NCBI GenBank assembly: GCA_030627285.1
Contig: DAOUSJ010000004.1
Span: 1-46,016, forward strand
Reading direction: 5' to 3'
DNA: 46,016 nucleotides
Source of the DNA: Methylococcaceae bacterium
GTDB taxonomy: Bacteria > Pseudomonadota > Gammaproteobacteria > Methylococcales > Methylomonadaceae
Part shown: in pieces, positions 36,515-45,747 of the stretch
Layout of the letters: each line of letters begins with the position of its first letter
Position numbering within the stretch: position 1 is the stretch's first letter
Notes under the pieces: model-generated
What the model saw: the letters and a program-made list of their open reading frames with translations, nothing else
What the model was told of the DNA's origin: nothing
Database searches by the model: none
Position numbers and translations under genes: made by a program

Positions 36515-37486
36515 TCAGTTGTTATTCTTGTTTTGGTCTTTATTTTCAATTAATACAGCTTCAGATTTACTACCTAAATAACTATACACTCCTAAACTTA
36601 ATAACAACATTGCTGCCGCTAAAATAATCCATACTGCACTAATAATATGTTCTTCTTCACCATGTAAAGCTGATTTAAATACCATTAACAATGCTTCAAT
36701 AGATACAGCAATAATAATAGCAGCAATAAAACGTGTTATGGTTCTGCGAGTAGAACTATGCCGCAAAATATCCTTATATAACAAGACTTCTTCTTCTAAA
36801 GTGGTTTTTCCCAAATCAAAAATTGCTAATGCTAAGGTTAGATAAATTACCATTCCAAATGGAATATCAATCTCTTGTTTATGTGAAAATATGGATTGTA
36901 GAATTTTTACACATTCAACACTAGCAGCATATATTAATAAAAAAGATACTATAAATAAGCCAATCACAATTAATGAATATACAGCTTTGAAATAAGGTTC
37001 AAAATGGACTCTACGACTTTCACCAGTAAAAAACATTAAAGTAGAATTAAGGTCTATATCTAAGACTATATAGCCTCTTAAGTTACCATTGTCATGATAA
37101 ATTTTGGTACTAGCTGACAAACATAATTCCCTGCCTACGCTAGACAAATATGGTTCTGTAACCACAGGATCATTATTTTTCATTGCAGATAAAAAATATG
37201 GGCGTTTGCTACGATTTATACCTTTGCCAGTTATTGTTGAATGTTTAAATTTAGGGCTGGAAATATTATCACAAATTTGTTTACCATTTTCATCCAATAA
37301 GTACAAAATGTTAACGAATGGATAGTAATGACACAAAGACTTTAATAAAGCAGTTAACTCTGTTGGTGATTGTTCAAACATTTTTTCATTAGCAAAACAA
37401 CCTAATATAGATGCAAGTAGATTATGGATTGACTCATGATGTTCTTTGTATTTTTCAATAACATTAATATGACTCATTTTAGACAT
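36515..37486 (-). CDS. PDC/Cache sensor-like membrane protein of unknown output
   Basis: This 323-residue protein combines a ligand-sensing PDC/Cache-like domain with membrane helices. Residues about 55-165 contain the Cache pattern: VNILYLLDENGKQI, RSKRPYFLSAMKNNDPVVTEPYLSS, LCLSASTKI and GYIVLDIDL. About four hydrophobic helices follow (roughly 185-205, 222-240, 262-282, 290-312). There is no histidine kinase, GGDEF or methyl-accepting part and no signal or membrane helix before the sensor region. A GGA sequence 6 bases upstream supports the ATG at 37486. It precedes yggX by 29 bases. Function is unknown. Confidence 0.72.
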   Translation of the reverse strand: MSKMSHINVIEKYKEHHESIHNLLASILGCFANEKMFEQSPTELTALLKSLCHYYPFVNILYLLDENGKQICDNISSPKFKHSTITGKGINRSKRPYFLSAMKNNDPVVTEPYLSSVGRELCLSASTKIYHDNGNLRGYIVLDIDLNSTLMFFTGESRRVHFEPYFKAVYSLIVIGLFIVSFLLIYAASVECVKILQSIFSHKQEIDIPFGMVIYLTLALAIFDLGKTTLEEEVLLYKDILRHSSTRRTITRFIAAIIIAVSIEALLMVFKSALHGEEEHIISAVWIILAAAMLLLSLGVYSYLGSKSEAVLIENKDQNKNNN

Positions 37487-37652
37487 ATGACTTCCTTAAT
37501 TGCGTTTTGAAATCTGCAAAATAAAATTTTAACTTAAAGTTCTTGGAATATCTAAGCAATAAATTTGCCATTGTAAGCTATATTGTACTGACCATGAAAT
37601 TTGTTAAAATGGTGATTACTTTAAATGTATTTTTCCCAAAAAATAAGTACTT

Positions 37653-38309
37653 ATGTTCAATTGGAATAACTGTGACACAATCTTGTTAGATATGGATGGA
37701 ACTTTATTAGATCTTAATTTTGACAACCATTTTTGGTTAGAATTTGTGCCGTTACAGTATGCAAAACAAAATAATCTAACTATTTTAGAAGCTAAAACTC
37801 AGTTATTGCCGCAATTCAAACAAATGGAAGGTAAGCTTGAATGGTATTGTTTAGATTATTGGACTGCTACTTTGCAATTAGATATTGTGGCGTTAAAACA
37901 AGAAATTTCAAGTCTAATAGCAGTTTTACCGCATGTAATTGAATTTTTAACTGCCTTAAAAAAGACTTCAAAACAAATAATTTTAGTTACTAATGCGCAT
38001 CCGAATAGTTTAAATCTAAAAATGGAACAAACTTGTTTACAACAATTTTTTGACAAGATTATTTCTGCACATCAATTTGGAATGGCAAAAGAGCAAGCAG
38101 GATTTTGGCAAATTTTACAACAACAACAAGGGTTTAATAAAAAGCGCACTCTATTAGTAGATGATAATTTATCTGTGTTAGATTCAGCGGATGAATTTGG
38201 AATTCAATATTTAATTAATATTTTAAATCCAGATAGCAAAAAGCCAGCTAAAACTCATCAAAGATATTTAGCGATTCAAGATTTCAGTACTTTAATGACA
38301 GGCTTATAA
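37653..38309 (+). CDS. HAD-family nucleotidase, YrfG-like (GMP/IMP)
   Basis: This 218-residue HAD hydrolase shows the nucleophile motif LLDMDGTLLDL with Asp13 and Asp15, motif II VTNAHP, a lysine region (LNLKM), and the motif IV LVDDNLSVLDSA. The segment FDNHFWLEFVPLQYAKQN after motif I is characteristic of YrfG, which dephosphorylates GMP and IMP. The length fits. It stands alone, divergent from the Cache protein and 108 bases before the envelope locus. Confidence 0.87.
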   Translation: MFNWNNCDTILLDMDGTLLDLNFDNHFWLEFVPLQYAKQNNLTILEAKTQLLPQFKQMEGKLEWYCLDYWTATLQLDIVALKQEISSLIAVLPHVIEFLTALKKTSKQIILVTNAHPNSLNLKMEQTCLQQFFDKIISAHQFGMAKEQAGFWQILQQQQGFNKKRTLLVDDNLSVLDSADEFGIQYLINILNPDSKKPAKTHQRYLAIQDFSTLMTGL

Positions 38310-38417
38310 ATCCATATTTTAAAGTTTATACCCTGCAAATCAAACCACTAGTTATTTTAGCATTGAGTGTTAAAATAAACTCATGACCGCCCATTATAGA
38401 AACATAAAGAGACCGCC

Positions 38418-41042
38418 ATGCGAAACTTGAAAACGCTGATACCTATTATTATCGGTGCCACAATTGTTATCGCAATTATTTTATATGTTGCATTTTCCTT
38501 CATATTTATCGACTTGTTTGTTGATTTATGGTGGTTTAGTGCCTTAAAATTTGAAGCTTATTTTTGGCTTAAATTACTTTATCGTTTCTTTTTATCTGGC
38601 GGTGTAACCTTAGTATTTTTTATACTATTCTTTTTTCATTTTTGGATAGCATCGCGTTATTTAGGTTTAAATACCCCCGATGATATTTTATTAAATGTAG
38701 ATAAAAGACAAAGGTTTCAAAGGTTTGCTGATGTATTTATGAGCGGATCGGTAAAAATATATACGCCATTATCGTTAGTTCTAGCAATTATGATTGCAAT
38801 CCCATTTTATGAGCAATGGGAAACCGCATTATTATTTTTCTTTGGCAATACGGCAGGCATTACAGAACCTATATATGGGAATGATATTAGTTTTTACTTA
38901 TTTTCATACCCGTTATATATTTTGGTGCAACAAGAATTATTACTTACTTCGGTAATTCTATTTTTCACCGTAGGGATTTTATATTGGTTAGAACATATTT
39001 TTGTCCCTAACCAAAATACCGAATATCCATTGGGAGCAAAAATTCATCTAGCGATCCTTTTAAGTTTTATTGTCTTATTTGTAGAATGGGGGTTTTTTCT
39101 AGATAGGTTTGCATTGTTGTATGTATATGAGCATGAACCAGTATTCTTTGGGCCTGGATTTATTGAATTACGTTATGATTTGCCTTTAATTTGGGTAACT
39201 ATTGTTGCCTTTTTAGCAATTGCAATAACCAGTTGTGTATTTATATTTTCAGAAAAACATCGGGCTAAATCACCAATAATTCTATCACTAATAATATTCT
39301 TAACGGTATTAGGCTTACAAAAAGTTGAATTCATACCCAATCTTATTGAGCAAGTTATTGTTGAACCAAATCCAGTAAAAGCTGAAAAAGATTTCATGCT
39401 GAATAATATTGAAGCGACTTTAAATGCATATGCTTTAAATAAGGTCAATACAGTAGATTTTAATGTCAAAGTAGATGCTACAGAAGATATTAGTAATTGG
39501 GCATCACAACAACATTTTGAAAATATTCCAGTTTGGGATCGAGAACATTTAACAGATGGCTATATGCAATTACAGGGAATTCGACCTTATTATAAATTTC
39601 CTGGAGTAGATGAAGATCGTTATTTTTTACATGGGCATACAAAACAAGTTAATTTAGCGGCTAGAGAAATTAATATTAGTAAGTTACCTATAGCAGCGCA
39701 AAATTGGGAAAACACCCATTTAAGATATACGCATGGTTATGGGGCTGTAGTTACACCCGCAGCTCAAGATGCAGCCAAACCAATTATTTGGTATTTGCGT
39801 GATTTAAATTTACATTCAACTGCTGGGTTTGAAATTAAACATCCAGATATTTATTTTGGACAAGAAAATTATAAATATGCAATAGTACCAAATGAATTAT
39901 CAGCTGAAGGTTTATCAGATTCAGATAAAGATAATTCCTATGAAGGCGGGGCAGGGGTAGCAATACCATCTTATTTTAGAAAATTATTATTCGCATTTTA
40001 CTTTAATGATGAAAAAATATTTTTCTCATCTAATATTTCCCAGAATAGTAAAGTTTTATTAAAGCGTAATATTGTCGAGCGAATTAAAACCTTAACACCA
40101 TTTTTGCATTTAGATAAAGACCCGTATTTAGTCATTACTAAAGACAGATTTTTTTGGATTCAAGATGCTTATACTATGTCTAATAAATATCCATTATCTA
40201 AGCCAGCTTCTAGGGAGTTTTTGAATAGCGAACATGATTTTAATTATATTCGGAACTCTGTAAAAGTAACTGTAGATGCTTATAACGGTGAAGTGAATTA
40301 CTATATATCTGATCCAAAAGATCCAATTATTCAGGCATATAATAATGCTTATCCAGGGGTATTTAAGAAACTAGAAGAGATGCCGGAATCATTACGCAGT
40401 CATTTGCGTTATCCTAGGGATTTGTTTTATTTGCAAATGCGCATGTATGCAAAATATCATCAGAAAACCCCAGAATTATTTTATGAACAAGCAGAAACAT
40501 GGTCATTGGCGCAAATAAATGATAAGCCAGTCTTGCCATATTTTATCACTATGGATTTTGGGCATTGTAATGATAAAGAAGAATTTGTCATGATTAGTCC
40601 GATGACACCAGTGCGACGAGATAATTTAAGTATGGTTGGAATTGCAGGAACTTTGGATAAAAAAGATTGTGGCTTGGCATATAAACCTGAAATTACAGTT
40701 CTTAAATTTCCTAAAGATATTCAGGTAAATGGGCCAGCACAAATTGATGCTTTAATAGATCAGAATCCAGAAATTTCCGAACAATTCACGCTTTGGGATC
40801 AACATGGTTCTACAGTTAAACGTGGACGCATGATTATTTTACCAATGGGTAATTCCATGTTATATGTGCAACCTATTTATATGATTGCAACCAAAACCAA
40901 AATTCCAGAATTAACGCGGGTGATTGTTTCTGTAGGTAACCAAGTGGTAATGGATAAAACTTTACGTTCAGCTTTTAGACGCTTACAAGCAATTTTTATT
41001 CAACATAAAAATGAATCTAATGGTACTGGTACTGCAAATTAA
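38418..41042 (+). CDS. UPF0182 family large membrane protein
   Basis: This 874-residue protein matches UPF0182 (COG1615). It has about seven membrane helices in the first 310 residues, starting with a hydrophobic segment at 8-32, then a large extracytoplasmic domain. Recognisable family pieces are IPVWDREHLTDGYMQLQGIRPYYKFPGVDEDRY, YTHGYGAVVTPAAQ, LRYPRDLFYLQMRMYAKYH, and the end QPIYMIATKTKIPELTRVIVSVGNQVVMDKTL. Function is unknown in all species. The family is common in actinobacteria and cyanobacteria and patchy in gammaproteobacteria. It heads a three-gene locus, 37 bases before the lipoprotein gene. Confidence 0.92.
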   Translation: MRNLKTLIPIIIGATIVIAIILYVAFSFIFIDLFVDLWWFSALKFEAYFWLKLLYRFFLSGGVTLVFFILFFFHFWIASRYLGLNTPDDILLNVDKRQRFQRFADVFMSGSVKIYTPLSLVLAIMIAIPFYEQWETALLFFFGNTAGITEPIYGNDISFYLFSYPLYILVQQELLLTSVILFFTVGILYWLEHIFVPNQNTEYPLGAKIHLAILLSFIVLFVEWGFFLDRFALLYVYEHEPVFFGPGFIELRYDLPLIWVTIVAFLAIAITSCVFIFSEKHRAKSPIILSLIIFLTVLGLQKVEFIPNLIEQVIVEPNPVKAEKDFMLNNIEATLNAYALNKVNTVDFNVKVDATEDISNWASQQHFENIPVWDREHLTDGYMQLQGIRPYYKFPGVDEDRYFLHGHTKQVNLAAREINISKLPIAAQNWENTHLRYTHGYGAVVTPAAQDAAKPIIWYLRDLNLHSTAGFEIKHPDIYFGQENYKYAIVPNELSAEGLSDSDKDNSYEGGAGVAIPSYFRKLLFAFYFNDEKIFFSSNISQNSKVLLKRNIVERIKTLTPFLHLDKDPYLVITKDRFFWIQDAYTMSNKYPLSKPASREFLNSEHDFNYIRNSVKVTVDAYNGEVNYYISDPKDPIIQAYNNAYPGVFKKLEEMPESLRSHLRYPRDLFYLQMRMYAKYHQKTPELFYEQAETWSLAQINDKPVLPYFITMDFGHCNDKEEFVMISPMTPVRRDNLSMVGIAGTLDKKDCGLAYKPEITVLKFPKDIQVNGPAQIDALIDQNPEISEQFTLWDQHGSTVKRGRMIILPMGNSMLYVQPIYMIATKTKIPELTRVIVSVGNQVVMDKTLRSAFRRLQAIFIQHKNESNGTGTAN

Positions 41043-41079
41043 TCTACGGAATCAGAATATTATTTTAGAGGTAATGAAT

Positions 41080-41547
41080 ATGCGAATTTTTATTTTTCTG
41101 AGTTTTTTAATTTTAACAGCTTGTAGTTCAACTGGCGGTGGTTTTGCTGGTTTGCAACCATTAGCACCTGAAATTAAATTAAAAAATTTTAAATTACTGA
41201 AAATGGGCTTTAATAAACAAAGCTATAGACTAAAATTAAAAATTACAAATCCTAATTCTTTTCCATTGCCAATTAATGGTTTGGATTATAAGTTATTAAT
41301 TAATAAGCAGTTATTTACTCAAGGAAAATCTACTCAAGCGGTTACAATTCCAGCATTAGGTAGCGACATTATAGAACTTGATGTGAGCAGTAATTTAATG
41401 GATGTTATTGAAGGCTGGAGTCAATGGTTTTCACTCGCAAAACGCAGTTTAGATTATAAGATTACTGGTAATGTTGGAGTTTCTAGTTTTGCCATTCCGA
41501 TACCATTTCAATATGCTGATAGCGTGGATTTATCCTTGATTAAATAG
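41080..41547 (+). CDS. LEA14-like (WHy domain) lipoprotein
   Basis: This protein has 155 residues from the ATG at 41080, which follows GAGG by 8 bases; upstream in-frame starts would bury the signal. The lipobox LTAC places the lipid-attached cysteine at residue 15, so the mature protein is a lipoprotein. The body LKNFKLLKMGFNKQSYRLKLKITNPNSFPLPINGLDYKLLIN matches the WHy/LEA14 fold of stress-linked proteins (the 'NPN' motif and alternating beta-strands). It sits between the UPF0182 gene (37 bases) and the large membrane protein gene (43 bases). Confidence 0.85.
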   Translation: MRIFIFLSFLILTACSSTGGGFAGLQPLAPEIKLKNFKLLKMGFNKQSYRLKLKITNPNSFPLPINGLDYKLLINKQLFTQGKSTQAVTIPALGSDIIELDVSSNLMDVIEGWSQWFSLAKRSLDYKITGNVGVSSFAIPIPFQYADSVDLSLIK

Positions 41548-41590
41548 CTTGATGCAGATTATGTAAACTTTAACCCGAGGAATAAAAATC

Positions 41591-44500
41591 ATGTTAAGTA
41601 AATTTTACCAAATTTTTTTATTTCTCAGTTTAAGCATAATTGCTGAAGCGCAACCGTTAAAATTAGAGCAAATACCTCCAGATTTACAAGCTTGGATTCC
41701 ATGGGTATTAGCAGATCAAATTGATTATGATTGTCCGTTAATCTCAGTCAATAGACATAAACAATGTGCTTGGGCTAGTGGTTTGCAGTTGGATTTAACT
41801 GCTACTAAAGGTCAATTCAAGAGTCAATGGCAATTGTATGCTCGTAGTTGGATTACTTTACCTGGAGATCAACGCCATTGGCCTTTAGAGGTTACTGCAA
41901 ATAATCAAGCTGTAAAAATAATGCAACGCCGTGGTCAGCCACAAGTGCAACTTGAAGCTGGTAAATATGAAATTCAAGGCAAGTTTTTATGGAATCAATT
42001 ACCCGAACAATTAAAAATTCCTGCGGCTACGGGGTTGATTCAATTACAGTTACAAAATAAATTAATTCCATATCCAGAAATTAAACATGAATCTTTGTGG
42101 TTAAAAAAGACTAATCTGGATTCCAAAAAGCTGGCTGATAAACAAAACAACTTAGAAATTCAAGTTTTTAGGCAGATTAAAGATACTATTCCATTACAAT
42201 TAACTACCCAAATTAAGCTTAAAATTTCTGGTCAAGCGCGGGTTATTACATTATCACAAGCATTATTAAAAGATTTTATTCCCATTAGTTTGCATAGTGG
42301 TTTGCCAGCAAAAATAAATTCCGCTGGTGAATTGGTAGTACAAGTTCGAGCTGGTGTATGGCAAATTAGTTTGCAAGCACGTCATCCGCAAGCAGTATCA
42401 CAACTAGGTTTACCAGTTAATTCCAAAAATTGGCCGGCAACTGAATTATGGGTTTTTGCAGCACAACCTAGACAAAGATTAGTTGAAATTGAACAGCTTC
42501 CAGCTATTGACCCTAGTCAAACTCAAATTCCAAAAGAATGGCAACATTTACCTGCATATAAAATTCAAGCTGGACAAAGTATGCGCTTTAAAACTATTCA
42601 ACGTGGTGATCCTAAGCCAGAACCAAATAATTTAACTTTACATAGGGATATTTGGTTGGATTTTGCTGGTGCTGGTTATACGGTGCAGGATAGTATTACT
42701 GGTACTATGTCAAATGGTTGGCGTTTGAATGCACTGCCTGAAACTCAACTTGGACAGGTGCAATTGAATGGTAAGAGTCAATTGATTACCCAGCTTCAAC
42801 AAGGAACTCAAGGTGTAGAAGTTAGACAGGGTAAAATTAATTTAATTGCTGACAGTAGAATTACGCAGAATATTAAACAAATCAGCGCAATTGGTTGGCA
42901 AGAAAATTTTTCTAAGGTTTCTTCAAATTTACATTTACCCGCAGGTTGGAAATTATTAGCCGTCACTGGGGTAGATAATGTTCCGCAAAGTTGGCTCTCA
43001 GCTTGGACTTTATTAGATTTATTCATGGTGTTAATTATTGCAGTTGCCATCAGCAAATTGTGGTCATGGGCATGGGGTGGATTTGGATTAATAACCTTAA
43101 TTTTATGTTGGCATGAAGTAGATGCGCCGCAATATTTATGGTTATTATGTTTGTCTGCACATGCTTTAATTCAGGTATTACCTACAGGTAGATTTTTACG
43201 AGTAATAAAAACCTATCGGTACCTATGTTGGTTAGCTTTAGTCTTGGTGGTAATCCCGTTTGTAATTGCGCAAATTCGGGTGGGAATGTATCCGCAATTA
43301 GAAAAACCTTGGCAAAATATTAATTCTAGCGAAACCATGCTTTATGATGATGCGCCGGTTATTAAAAATAAACAGTTAGCAACAAAACCAGTACGTTCAT
43401 TAGAACAACAGCTTAAGCCTGAAACAGATTCAATTGCCAGTGAATATAAAAAATCTGCCCGTAAAGCAAGACGTAAGTATGCAACTTATACACCAGCTCA
43501 GCAAGCAACAAATTTCAATCGTATGGATCCAAATGCGCAAGTACAAACTGGCTTGGGAATCCCGCAATGGCAATGGAATCAGATAAATTTATCTTGGAAT
43601 GGAGCGGTGGATTCAACCCAAATAGTAAATTTATGGTTGTTAACTCCTAGGCAAAACATGGCTTTGAATATAATTCGAGTATTCTTGATAACTGGTTTAA
43701 GTTTGTTACTGTTTGGGATTTTTAATAAGATGAATTTGCGTGGATTGTTAAATTTCAAAACGTGCTGGTTAGTGGCGTTGCCAATATTATTTAGTGTGCC
43801 ATCGCAGCCAACTTATGCGGCGTTTCCTAGTGATAAAATTTTACAGGAATTGAAAACTAAATTATTACAAGCTCCTGAATGCTTGCCTGAATGTGCGCAA
43901 ATTGCTACTATGGACTTAACTATTGACGCTGAAACATTAAAGATTGATTTAACCGTGGATGCACAAATAGATACAGCAGTGCCATTACCAGCGGATTATA
44001 AACATTGGTTTCCACAGCAAGTTAGTCTGAACCAACAACCAGCTGCGGCAATGATGCGTGATCCACAAGGACAGTTATGGTTAAGTTTAGCTGCTGGAAA
44101 ACATAAAATAACTTTATTGGGTTCAGTTCCAGTGAATAATAAATTTACTTTGCCATTGCCGTTAAAACCACATTATGTAACGCTGCAAGCTAATGCTTGG
44201 CAGGTTGCAGGAGTGAATGCAGGCGGCAATGTTGCTTCACAATTACATTTTCAACGTTTGCCAACTCAAACCCAAGTTGCCCAAAAAAAATTAGAACCGA
44301 ATGTATTTCCAGCTTTTATTCGCGTAGAAAAAACTTTAGCTATCGGTTTGGATTGGCGGATGCGGACTAAAATAATTAAAGTAATTTCCACTGATAGTCC
44401 GGTGTTATTAAGTGTGCCATTATTAAATGGTGAGTCAGTGATAACTCCAGATGTAGTAGTGCAACAAGGAAAAGTGCAAGTTAATATGTCGGCGCAAGCC

Positions 44501-45643
44501 ACGACGTATCAATGGGAATCAGTTTTAAAACCTAGTCCACAAATTATTTTAACTGCACCAAAAACACCGCATTGGACTGAAATTTGGCGATTAGATACAA
44601 GTCCAATCTGGCATGTGGAAACTACTGGAATTAATGTAATTCATCATCAAGACGCGCAAGGACATTGGTTACCTGAATGGCGACCTTGGGCAGGTGAAAC
44701 GGTAACTTTAAATATAACTCGTCCAGTAGCAGTAAAGGGTTCAACGCTGACAATTGAGAACAGTTTATTAAAATTAACTCCTAATACACGGATGCAAACA
44801 GCAGAATTAACCTTATCTATACGTAGTTCTAAGGCTATCCAACATCGAGTTACATTACCGGTAGGGGCAAAATTACATAGTGTAAAAATTGCTGGCAAAA
44901 CCCAAGCGATTCGGCAACAAGGTCAAGTTGTTAGTTTACCAATTAAACCAGGTAAGCAAATTCACATTTTAAATTGGCAGCAACAAACTAGTTTAAATAT
45001 GCTGTTGCAGAGTCCTGAAATTGATTTAGGATTGGAAAATGTTAATAGTAATTTACGCATTAAGATGCCTAAAAATCGCTGGATTTTATTTACTTATGGG
45101 CCTCCGTTTGGACCTGCAGTTTTATTTTGGGGCATGTTAATAGTAATTATTGGTATTGCTTTTGGATTAGGTCGAGTAAAAAATATGCCGCTGAATTCCC
45201 TGACTTGGTTTTTATTGTTACTCGGGTTGAGTCAATTAACATTAGTATCCGCATTAGTGGTAGTAGCGTGGTTTTTTGCTTTGCGCTATCGACAAACTCT
45301 AAATACAACTGTAGGTAATTTTAATTTAATCCAATTTGGCTTGGCATGTTTAAGTTTGGTAGCAGTAATTTTAATGTTTGCAGCAGTTAGACATGGTTTA
45401 TTGGGAACTCCACAAATGAATATTGTGGGTAATTTATCTAGTGCTTGGGAACTTAAATGGTATCAAGATCGGAATCAGACTCAATTACCCATAGCTACTG
45501 TGATTAGTGCGCCATTAATGTTGTATAGAATTTTGATGTTGTTATGGTCATTATGGTTGGCTACAGCATTATTAACTTGGCTTAAATGGGGTTGGGGATG
45601 CTTTGCAACTCAAGGTTTGTGGCGGAAAAAACTAGCTAAATGA
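41591..45643 (+). CDS. Large internally duplicated membrane protein, unknown family
   Basis: I do not recognise a family for this 1350-residue protein. A signal peptide spans residues 1-20. It appears to be two copies of one unit. Copy 1 runs about 45-480 with Cys48 and Cys59, LPGDQRHWPLEVTANNQAV and LEAGKYEIQG; copy 2 runs about 760-1160 with Cys764 and Cys768, LPADYKHWFPQQVSLNQQP and LAAGKHKITL. Each is beta-rich and followed by membrane helices (about 475-570 and 690-740; about 1170-1340). A GAGGAA site precedes the ATG. It ends the locus with UPF0182 and the lipoprotein, and may form an envelope complex with them. Confidence 0.7.
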   Translation: MLSKFYQIFLFLSLSIIAEAQPLKLEQIPPDLQAWIPWVLADQIDYDCPLISVNRHKQCAWASGLQLDLTATKGQFKSQWQLYARSWITLPGDQRHWPLEVTANNQAVKIMQRRGQPQVQLEAGKYEIQGKFLWNQLPEQLKIPAATGLIQLQLQNKLIPYPEIKHESLWLKKTNLDSKKLADKQNNLEIQVFRQIKDTIPLQLTTQIKLKISGQARVITLSQALLKDFIPISLHSGLPAKINSAGELVVQVRAGVWQISLQARHPQAVSQLGLPVNSKNWPATELWVFAAQPRQRLVEIEQLPAIDPSQTQIPKEWQHLPAYKIQAGQSMRFKTIQRGDPKPEPNNLTLHRDIWLDFAGAGYTVQDSITGTMSNGWRLNALPETQLGQVQLNGKSQLITQLQQGTQGVEVRQGKINLIADSRITQNIKQISAIGWQENFSKVSSNLHLPAGWKLLAVTGVDNVPQSWLSAWTLLDLFMVLIIAVAISKLWSWAWGGFGLITLILCWHEVDAPQYLWLLCLSAHALIQVLPTGRFLRVIKTYRYLCWLALVLVVIPFVIAQIRVGMYPQLEKPWQNINSSETMLYDDAPVIKNKQLATKPVRSLEQQLKPETDSIASEYKKSARKARRKYATYTPAQQATNFNRMDPNAQVQTGLGIPQWQWNQINLSWNGAVDSTQIVNLWLLTPRQNMALNIIRVFLITGLSLLLFGIFNKMNLRGLLNFKTCWLVALPILFSVPSQPTYAAFPSDKILQELKTKLLQAPECLPECAQIATMDLTIDAETLKIDLTVDAQIDTAVPLPADYKHWFPQQVSLNQQPAAAMMRDPQGQLWLSLAAGKHKITLLGSVPVNNKFTLPLPLKPHYVTLQANAWQVAGVNAGGNVASQLHFQRLPTQTQVAQKKLEPNVFPAFIRVEKTLAIGLDWRMRTKIIKVISTDSPVLLSVPLLNGESVITPDVVVQQGKVQVNMSAQATTYQWESVLKPSPQIILTAPKTPHWTEIWRLDTSPIWHVETTGINVIHHQDAQGHWLPEWRPWAGETVTLNITRPVAVKGSTLTIENSLLKLTPNTRMQTAELTLSIRSSKAIQHRVTLPVGAKLHSVKIAGKTQAIRQQGQVVSLPIKPGKQIHILNWQQQTSLNMLLQSPEIDLGLENVNSNLRIKMPKNRWILFTYGPPFGPAVLFWGMLIVIIGIAFGLGRVKNMPLNSLTWFLLLLGLSQLTLVSALVVVAWFFALRYRQTLNTTVGNFNLIQFGLACLSLVAVILMFAAVRHGLLGTPQMNIVGNLSSAWELKWYQDRNQTQLPIATVISAPLMLYRILMLLWSLWLATALLTWLKWGWGCFATQGLWRKKLAK

Positions 45644-45747
45644 TTAAATAATTTAAGCACAAAGGTTTTTTAGATGTTTTTTAACCAAGAAATAGTACAG
45701 TAGAAATTAATGTGGTTCATAAACAATGTAAAGGTAATTATTAAAGA

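Noticed and set aside
41011-41079. Longer N-terminus of the LEA14-like protein overlapping the UPF0182 gene
   Set aside because: It would place 23 residues before the lipoprotein signal; the ATG at 41080 has a ribosome-binding site and a proper lipobox at residue 15.
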